Made by a program: the position numbers and the translations under genes
Assembly (NCBI GenBank): GCA_022843785.1
Contig: JALHMZ010000003.1
Coordinates: 113,135 to 177,134 of the forward strand
Length of the DNA stretch: 64,000 bases
DNA from: Nitrospira sp.
GTDB lineage: Bacteria > Nitrospirota > Nitrospiria > Nitrospirales > Nitrospiraceae
Direction: 5' to 3'
Notes under the pieces: model-generated
What the model saw: only the letters and a program-made list of their open reading frames with translations
What the model was told of the DNA's origin: nothing
The model's database searches: none
Shown here: one piece after another, positions 25,743 through 34,200 of the stretch
Layout: every line of letters starts with the position of its first letter
Position numbering within the stretch: position 1 is the stretch's first letter

Positions 25743-26729
25743 ATGATAACCCAATTTGAGATCGATCGTGCCTTAATGGCTGGCGCTGCCTATTTCTCCA
25801 CCAGCTCAGGTATTAATCAAATTCCTATACCCCAAGGATGGACGGAGCGGATTGAATTTCGAATCAGTGGTGATAGTAGTGGTTTTGAGGCCAGGACGTT
25901 CCAAAAAGGCAATGTAGTTGTCATTGCTTATGCCGGCACCAGTCCAAGCGATCTTCCAGGAGATATGGCGTCCAATATCGGATTGGCCACTGGAGTGGGA
26001 TCCGTCCAGCTTCGGCAAGCCGCCGAATATTACCTGCGAGTTCAGGCTGCCAATCCCAACGCTACTATTACGTTCACCGGCCACAGTCTAGGAGGTGGGT
26101 TAGGGGCACTCATGGGCGTGTTTTTTGGCAAGCAGGCGCTCACGTTCGACCAAGCGCCGTTTGCCAATTCGGCAGAGGCCAGTTTCATTCTTCCAGATGT
26201 AGCCGGAAATCTCCGAAGCTATTTAGTCGCCCAACTCAATCTAAACGGAAGTCGGAAGTATAGTGACGAAGAGTTGCAAGGGCTAACTGATTTTCTCGCT
26301 ATTCGTGCGGCCCTGCCCATGGGCGAGATCCCCAACACCAGTTTGGTGCAGAGCATCAATGTGTCTGGTGAGTTTTTGTCCGGGGTGCCCTGGAACATCC
26401 AGGACCGCATTGGCGTGCCGTCCTACATTCCCACCAATGCCCCTGGAGTCTCTGGGTTTGATCTCCATTCACAGGCCCTAGTGACCGCCTTCTTACAGAG
26501 CATGCAGGCGACTCCGCCTGGAGAGACGTTAAACCGCGTTACATTCAAACATACCGATCTGATGGGAATGATCTTTGACGGCAGCTTGTACGCGTTTACA
26601 ACGGATACATCCAACACAACAAACCGGAACTTTCTCGAACATCTCGTTCAGAATGAAGCGGGCAATGCGATGGTCATCCGCTTCACGAGGGGAACAAATG
26701 GGGACATTCTGCATTTCTTGGCAGCATGA
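25743..26729 (+). CDS. Lipase A (class 3 type), RTX part missing
   Basis: From ATG 25743 (AGGAG upstream) the protein has 328 residues. The nucleophile elbow TGHSLGGG (Ser115) and the late histidine in DLHSQALVTAFLQ place it with class 3 lipases. It aligns along its length with the N-terminus of RTX protein 1, including GFEA, VIAYAGT, LTFDQAPF and NFLEHL. Similarity ends abruptly after RFTR, where DNA shared with the RAYT flanks begins (26697). The final residues (TNGDILHFLAA) are read from that repeat. It appears to be a truncated lipase-RTX gene that lost its Ca2+-binding repeats and secretion signal. Confidence 0.82.
   Translation: MITQFEIDRALMAGAAYFSTSSGINQIPIPQGWTERIEFRISGDSSGFEARTFQKGNVVVIAYAGTSPSDLPGDMASNIGLATGVGSVQLRQAAEYYLRVQAANPNATITFTGHSLGGGLGALMGVFFGKQALTFDQAPFANSAEASFILPDVAGNLRSYLVAQLNLNGSRKYSDEELQGLTDFLAIRAALPMGEIPNTSLVQSINVSGEFLSGVPWNIQDRIGVPSYIPTNAPGVSGFDLHSQALVTAFLQSMQATPPGETLNRVTFKHTDLMGMIFDGSLYAFTTDTSNTTNRNFLEHLVQNEAGNAMVIRFTRGTNGDILHFLAA
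26697..26710. repeat. REP-like inverted repeat, left copy
   Basis: AATGGGGACATTCT lies 35 bases before the RAYT gene and inside the 3' end of lipase A. Its exact reverse complement is at 27418-27431 on the other side of the RAYT gene. RAYT genes are typically flanked by such palindromic elements. Confidence 0.75.
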
Positions 26730-26744
26730 CGAATTAGCAAGGGT

Positions 26745-27419
26745 ATGAGGATGCCACGCACGGCGCGAGCCGCAGTCGGGGACTATTGCTATCACGTCAT
26801 CAATCGCGGCAATGGTCGTGCGGCGGTCTTTCATGCGGCGGGGGACTATCAGGCGTTCATCAATCTGCTGAGCCAGGCGTCAGCACGTATTCCAATGCGT
26901 CTTCTGGCATATTGTCTGATGCCCAATCATTTTCATCTGGCCTTGTGGCCCTATCATGATGGCGACTTGAGCGCGTGGATGCACTGGCTGTTGACCGCAC
27001 ATGTCCGTCGCTACCATCGATGGCATGACTCCAGCGGGCATGTGTGGCAAGGCCGCTCTAAAGCATTTCCGATTGAGCAGGACGCGCATCTGCTGACGGT
27101 GTTGCGGTACATCGAGCAGAATCCAGTCCGGGCCCAGCTGGTTGGACGGGCTGAGGACTGGCGTTGGTCGAGTGCATGGCAGTGGGATGCCCCAGTGCCA
27201 GGGCTGCGCATAGAACGCGGACCTGTTGCAAGACCAGAGCCGTGGCTTCTGTGGGTGAACGGGCGAGTGGAAGAGAGCGAGGTCCAACGGATCCGACAGA
27301 GCGTGAATCGGGGCGCGCCATTCGGATCGGAAGGTTGGATAACGAGCACGGGCGCACGTTTGGGTCTCGATGCGAGTCTCCGACCCATCGGCCGCCTGCA
27401 GAAATTGGGGGAAATGTAG
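26745..27419 (+). CDS. REP-associated tyrosine transposase (RAYT, Y1 type)
   Basis: The protein has 224 residues; ATG 26751 (MPRTARAAVGDYCYHVINRGN) is an equally good start. It carries the Y1 fold with HUH motif MPNHFHLALWP and the catalytic tyrosine region VLRYIEQNPVRA. It should nick and join single-stranded DNA at REP hairpins. The DNA is intact, and perfect 14-base inverted repeats flank it. Its position between two copies of a lipoprotein-lipase module makes it a likely agent or marker of the rearrangement there. Confidence 0.92.
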   Translation: MRMPRTARAAVGDYCYHVINRGNGRAAVFHAAGDYQAFINLLSQASARIPMRLLAYCLMPNHFHLALWPYHDGDLSAWMHWLLTAHVRRYHRWHDSSGHVWQGRSKAFPIEQDAHLLTVLRYIEQNPVRAQLVGRAEDWRWSSAWQWDAPVPGLRIERGPVARPEPWLLWVNGRVEESEVQRIRQSVNRGAPFGSEGWITSTGARLGLDASLRPIGRLQKLGEM

Positions 27420-27431
27420 AATGTCCCCATT
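27418..27431. repeat. REP-like inverted repeat, right copy
   Basis: AGAATGTCCCCATT overlaps the RAYT stop codon and is the exact reverse complement of 26697-26710. The local sequence AGAATG-TCCC-CATTCT is itself a small hairpin. The continuation GTCCCCATTCTTTC also occurs at 23019-23032 beside RAYT remnant 2. Confidence 0.75.
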
Positions 27432-27460
27432 CTTTCACCCGACTTCGAAAGGAGTGCAGC

Positions 27461-28234
27461 ATGAGATCATATAAATTTCAGGTGCGGATTGTTGCAGTAG
27501 TCTGTTTGATGTCGCTCTGGGGGATGAGCATGAGCGCCTGTGCCACGGGCACATTTATGTGGAAGGAGGAAGTACTGCTTCATGATGGCAACAAGCTCAT
27601 TGTTGAGCGTGCTGTTGAGCGTGGAGGACGACACGAACTAGGGCAGGACCCACCGATCAAAGAGCAGACGCTAAATTTCAAACTGCCCAGTACAAACGAA
27701 AGTGTCACGTGGAAAGACAGCTTTACTAAAGATGTTGGCAGCGCCAACTTTTTGCCGATGTTGTTGGAAGTGCGTGAAGATACGGCTTATTTGGTGGTGC
27801 ATCCAATGGGAAAGTTGTCCCACATAAAATGGGGAAGCCCAAACCCGCCTTATGTCATCTTCAAATATCAAAACAATGGATGGAATCGTATCGCACTCCC
27901 CGAGCTACCATCGGAATTCATAAGGCCGAATTTGATTTTTTCCTCGCCCGATGACGAAGCGAAGAAATCAAGACAGCGTATCGTTCCGGCTGAGGTCATC
28001 AGACAGTTGTATGACAGGTACAGACAGCCAGAGTACAAAAGCATTGTTCGCACGCCGCTCGATCATTGGAAGCTCCGCGAATCAGAAAGGATGATTCGTA
28101 CGGAAGATGGCGGTTGGATTGGAATTGGTTGGTTTAGAGATCAACCTTCCCTGGAGGCGTGCTTGCAAAAGTGCGCACGCGAAAAAGTCAGCGTACAAGA
28201 TTGTCCATGCCACACATTATTTGAGAGGAAATAA
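27461..28234 (+). CDS. Lipoprotein B, partner of RTX lipase
   Basis: The protein has 257 residues from ATG 27461 (AAAGGAG upstream). The leader ends in lipobox MSAC. It is a paralogue of lipoprotein A: WKEEVLLHDGNKLIVERAVE, GGRHELGQDPPIKEQT, KWGSPNPPYVIFKYQNNGW. The C-terminus differs and has five cysteines (CLQKCAREK ... CPC). Only one base separates its stop from the ATG of the 2800-residue RTX lipase, so translation is coupled. A dedicated partner role for the lipase is likely; whether it is chaperone, anchor or immunity is not shown by the sequence. Confidence 0.85.
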   Translation: MRSYKFQVRIVAVVCLMSLWGMSMSACATGTFMWKEEVLLHDGNKLIVERAVERGGRHELGQDPPIKEQTLNFKLPSTNESVTWKDSFTKDVGSANFLPMLLEVREDTAYLVVHPMGKLSHIKWGSPNPPYVIFKYQNNGWNRIALPELPSEFIRPNLIFSSPDDEAKKSRQRIVPAEVIRQLYDRYRQPEYKSIVRTPLDHWKLRESERMIRTEDGGWIGIGWFRDQPSLEACLQKCAREKVSVQDCPCHTLFERK

Positions 28235-28235
28235 T

Positions 28236-31200
28236 ATGGCGACCGAGGTCGAATACGCATTGATGGCGGGACGGATTTACCAAAGTACTCGCGACAAGAT
28301 TAATTGGTTTCCTGATCTGCTCGCTTTTGGATGGACAGAGCGAGTAGATAAAAGCCAATCCTTGCCAAGTGGTTTTGAGGCAACCTATTTCGCCAAAGGC
28401 AACGAGATCGTCATCTCATATGCCGGCACCGGTTCCAATGCGGATTGGTGGGCGAATGCCGGTGGGGTCTCCGGTGTGGTGACCGAGCAGCTTCGAGAAG
28501 CCGCAGACTACTACCTCCAGGTCAAGGTTGCCAACCCTGGGGCAATCATCAGTCTGACCGGCCATTCCTTGGGTGGGGGCTTGGCTTCGTTGATGGCAGT
28601 GTTTTTTGACGAAACTGCCGTCACTTTTGACCAGGCTCCATTCAGGAATTCCGCTAGTGTGTCGGTCGCGACGTCCCTGAAAGAGTATTTGCTCAACGAG
28701 CGTGGCTACAGTCAACCCGACCTACAAGAGCTAACAAATTTCATCAGCGCCGCAGCAGGCGGGGGCGTTCCCAATAACAACAACGTGGTTGATTTTAGTG
28801 TGCAAGGTGAAATTCTGAGCACAGCCTCTGGTCTCAGGATCGGGGCGTCAACCAGTTGGACCCATGGGGCGCCGGATCTGGCGGGAATCAGCCTGCACTC
28901 GCATGCACTGCTCACCGCTTTCTTGCAGAGTGACAGGACAGCGCCGGGCCAACAATCATTGAGCGATGTGACATTCAAGCTCCCGGATGTCGTACGGATG
29001 ATCTTTGATAGTAATTTGTATAAGTTTTCAACTGACACGCAAAATACTCAAAACACAAATTTCATCGAGCATCTTCTTCGCCATCAAAGCGGCATAGCTG
29101 GTTTGACGACGGGTGAAAACGTAGTCCCTGCCGATGACATGCTCAATCGCTTTACCCGAGACCTCTGGAAGCTAGCTCAGGATGGCGGGCTCACGATGAC
29201 GGATGGGCCTGCGCCTGCCACAAATTTAGTCAGCAAGGCGCTGATCGCCTTTGCCATGCAGATGTACTACGAAGACACGGCCAATGCCACGAACCGCGAG
29301 AAGGAACTCTTTACTAACCTGGCGACGGAGAACACCGGCAGCGGGGGCATTCGATTTGATCAAGCGGACGTCGCATCTGCAATTCGTGACGCCAAGGGCT
29401 ACAACGATTTTCTCTTTTATCTCATCAACAATTTTTCTGCCGCCGATCGCCAGAGGATTGAAGACCGTCTCCCTTTCATGCGCGACTGGTATGTGCAGGC
29501 AGGATCTGGTGGGATGAATGCCAGCGACACTCTGAACCGTGGCGCGTTCATGCTGGGCGGCTATCGTGCCGATGATCTGATCGGTGGGATGGGTGCCGAT
29601 CTGCTGGTGGGCAATGCGGGCCATGATCGCCTGGCGGGTGGAGCCGGCACCGATACGCTGTTGGGTGGCACAGGCTTTGATGTCTATTCTTACCAGACAG
29701 GCGACGGCCACGACCGGATCGAAGACGCCGATGCGAGGGGCGTGATTTTCGTCAATGGCCAGATGCTGGTCGGCGGAGTGAAGAAGGCGGGGCATACAGA
29801 TTGGACCAGCCCGGATGGCACGATCATGTATCGCATGTCCGGGACGGATTTGATCGTGGAGCTCGATGGCCAACAGGTTCTGACGGTCAATGAGAACTTT
29901 GAGAGCGGCCAATTCGGGATACGGCTGATCGACGAGCCTGCGATGCCGCCGTATGAGAATGGGTGGGACACCAGACGACACTATTGGGAAACCGGGCTTG
30001 AACCTGATGGCCCAACCACAGATCCCAGTTTAAACCTCATTCTGCATGGTTCTGAATCTGCGGACAATGTGCTTGAGCGTGGTTTCATGTTTGGGAACGA
30101 CCAAGTCTATGGGTATGGCGGAGGGGATACCATTGAGGCAGGATTAGGGCATGATCGGGTGTATGGCGGGGACGGCACCGATATGATTTATGGTGGACAG
30201 CTCGGGTGGATGGAAAATGTTGATACGTTGGACGGCGATGACTATCTGAATGGAGAAAATGGGAATGACAGTCTTGTAGGTCTCGCGGGGAATGATCGTT
30301 TGTTTGGTGGTGAGGGAAACGACAATCTCAGAGGTGACGGCGATGCTATCATGCCATTTTATGTGATGCCATCAGGGGGTGATGACTCCCTCGATGGCGG
30401 CATTGGCGATGACACGTTGATCGGTGATTACGGCGCGGATGTGCTCTCCGGAGGTGACGGCGACGATTTCCTTCGAGGCGATTACACCATTCATCGGCGA
30501 GTGCCTGGTGCGGAAGAGCCCCTGCACCAATCCGTCCCGGTCCCCTTCGATCTTACCAGGGCCCAAGACGATTTTCTGGATGGTGGCGCCGGGAATGACG
30601 AGATGTATGGCGATGGGGGTGATGACACGCTCGTTGGAGGAGCTGGAAATGACCAACTATTCGGAGATTACAAGCGAGAATTTTATGTAGGAGAATCGTG
30701 GACGGACGAAGCTGTCCTGAATGAGGGTGGGCACGATGTGTTGGAGGGAGGTGAGGGCAACGACGTACTTAATGGGATGCGCGGTGATGATGTTCTCGCC
30801 GGTGGCACCGGCGCCGACATCCTGTTTGGCGATGTTGGGGCCGACACATTGTTTGGTAACGACGAAAATGATTTTCTCTATGGCGATACCGATGGACCTG
30901 AGATATTCACAGGCGCGAATGATTTTCTCGATGGCGGCGCTGGGGATGACCAGCTGGTCGGTGATAGTGGGGATGATGTCTTAGTCGGTGGGACCGGAAA
31001 CGACCTCCTTGTGGGCGACAACGATCTCAATCCCCAAATTATCGGAGCCGATATGCTGTTTGGGGATGCGGGGGACGATGAGTTGCAAGGCGGTTCAGGG
31101 AACGACCTCCTATATGGCGGGGTCGGGAGCGACATCTACGTGTTCAATGTCGGCGATGGCCAGGATGAGACATTTGAAGAAGACAGAATTGGGGATATCA

Positions 31201-34200
31201 ATACCATCATCTTCGGGCCTGGTCTCACCCTGGAGATGCTGACCTTCACGCCGCACACGGCACAAGAGACCCTGCTGATTCAGGCCGGGGCAGACTCCAT
31301 CCTGGTTCACGGGTTTACGAACAACGGAGTCAATGGCACCGGCGGCATGCAGCATATTTCAGTGGATGGATTCGGCTATTCGCTACTCGATCTGCTGGGA
31401 TTGCCGAACGGAGATGTCATTGGCACGTCGGGGAACGATAGCATCAGAACGGGCAACGGCACTAACACGATCTACTCCGGAGCCGGCAACGACACGATTA
31501 CCGCGAACGGGGGCAGCGATCTGTTAGTGGGAGGATCTGGACACGACACCTATACGTTCAATGTCGGGGACGGGCTCGATACGATTCAGGACGTGGCCAC
31601 AACGAGTGAGGGAAACCGTATCGTTTTCGGCGTGGGGATCACGGCAGCGAGTCTGACCTATACCCAAAGCCCGGACACGCTCACGATTGCATACAACGGC
31701 GCGGCCGACGCGATTCAGTTGGTGGGGTTCAACCAGAACACCGTACTTGGGTCGCTGGTCGTCTCTACCCTGGAGTTTGCCGACAACAGTGTGGTGAATC
31801 TGGCGGACCTGTACCCGACCTTTACCAATCACCTCCCCACCGTGACGACGCCTCTCGCCGATCAGACAGCGCCGGAAGATACGCCCTGGACGTTCGCAGT
31901 GCCCGCCATGACCTTCACCGATGAGGATGCTGGCGATATGATGACCTACAGCGCGAGCTTGGCGGGTGGCAGCGCCTTGCCGACGTGGCTGACGTTCGAT
32001 TCCGTTTCTGGCGCGTTCAGCGGGACGCCGGATAATGCGCAGGTCGGGACGATCGGGTTGCGTGTGACGGCGACGGACAGCATGAATGCCAGCGTCTCGG
32101 ACACCTTCAATCTCACCATCACCAACGTGAATGATGCACCGACGGTGGCCACGCCACTGGCGGATCAGTTGGCGACGAAAGATGTGCCCTTCACCTTCGT
32201 GGTGCCGGCGGGAACGTTTGCCGATGTCGATCCAGGCGATACGCTGGCGTATGGAGCCACGTTGTCTGACGGGAGTCCCTTGCCGGCGTGGCTCACCTTC
32301 AACCCGTCCTCCCGCACGTTCAGCGGGACGCCGCAAATGCCAGATGTCGGGGTGCTGAATGTACGTGTGACAGTGATGGACACCGGCAGCCTCAGTGTCT
32401 CGGATGTGTTTGCCCTTTCGGTGGCGCATGGGTTGAACGAAATTGTCGGGACCTCCGCGAGCGAAACATTGACTGGGACTGTGGGGAATGACTTGCTTCG
32501 GGGGCTTGGCGGCAATGATACCCTGATCGGATCGGACGGCCACGATACCCTCGAAGGCGGGGATGGGAACGATCAATTGAGCGGCGGGAACGGCAACGAT
32601 ACGCTGGACGGCGGCGCGGGTGACGACCAACTGCACGCCGGGACTCCCGGAGAAACCGGCAACAACATCTTGCGGGGTGGGGCTGGGGCGGATCGCCTGG
32701 AAGGATACTCGGGCAATGATACCTTCCAAGGTGGCGCCGGGAACGACACGTTCTACGATGCATACGGCGGGCAAAATGTGTATCTGTTTGGACGCGGTGA
32801 CGGGCAGGATACGATCTATTCCAACTATGGGACGGTGCGATTTGCTCCGGATGTGCTGCCGACCGAGGTCACAGTGCGAGGCAACAGGGATCTTTCTATG
32901 ACGCTGAGCATAAGTGGGACAACTGATCAAATAAGCCTGTTCAATTGGATGATCCCATCGAGCACGACTCGGATCGATCGGGTGGAATTCGCGGGTGGGA
33001 CTGTGTGGGATCAGGCTGTGTTACGAGCGAAGGCGACTGCCGGGAGCGCCGGCGATGATTACCTGGGCGGGACAAACGGCAATGATACGCTTAGCGGTCT
33101 GGGCGGAAACGATTTGATTCAAGCTTACAATGGGAATGACGTTTTAGATGGCGGGGCCGGCAACGATACCTTGTGGGGTGGGCTTGGCGACGACACGTAT
33201 GTGTTTGGGCGTGGGTATGGCGCCGATCTCATTCAAGACGACGGCGGTATTGTGGACATCATCCAATTGGCATCCGACATCCTCATTTCCGATGTGACCC
33301 TTCTTCAGAATGGCAGCGTGCTGCTGCTGAGTCTCGATCAGAGTGCCACGCAAATCAGATTTGCCGGAATTGAGCAGATAGCGTTTGCCGGCGGCCCTAT
33401 TTGGGATGCAGCGGCGATTGCCAGCCAGACCATCGTTGGCAGCGTCAACGCCATGGCCGGCACTGCGGGTAATGACACCTTCATGGTCGACCACACGTTG
33501 GATACCGTGACTGAAGGAGCGAATCAGGGGATCGATACTATTCAGAGCCTCGTCTCCTATGTTTTGCCGGACAATGTCGAAAACATGACCTTGACGGGCT
33601 ATTTCAATATTGACGGAGCGGGCAACGCATTGAACAACGTGATCATAGGGAACAGCGGCAACAATACCCTGGCCGGCGGTCTGGGATTTGATACGCTCCA
33701 AGGCGGCGTCGGCGATGATGCCTATACGCTCGTTGCCGGTGGTGTCATCATCGAGGCACCTAACGAAGGCGTTGATGCGATCACATTTATCGGTGATGCG
33801 GTCAATGGCGGATGGAATTATACGTTACCGGACAATGTCGAAAACTTGTTTGTGAGTGCTGCCGGCCAGGTGATTTCATCGGCACGCAGTTTCTATGGCA
33901 ATGCACTCGGCAATGTGATCCAAGGAGATGCAGACTGGTTCAACCATATCGACGGCGGGTTAGGGGGCGACACCATGGCGGGCGGACGGTTCTCCGATAC
34001 CTATGTCGTCGATAATGTAGGCGATGTGATTCTTGAAACTGGCTCGTCGATCGATACGGTTTTGAGCTCGGTTAGTGTGACGCTCAGTTCAAGACTCGAG
34101 AACTTGACCCTCACCGGCTCTGCGGCGATCAACGGGACCGGGAACGAATCGAATAACGTGCTGACCGGCAACAATGCGGCGAATGTGCTCACCGGCGGCA

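Noticed and set aside
31524..32930. Long minus-strand frame (468 codons) opposite RTX gene 1, and similar ones at 45577-46104, 46546-47466 and 55595-56935
   Set aside because: They mirror the plus-strand RTX codon repeats: reversed Gly/Asp/Asn codons give Ala/Ile/Val/His-rich products. They have no ribosome binding site and no recognisable domain.
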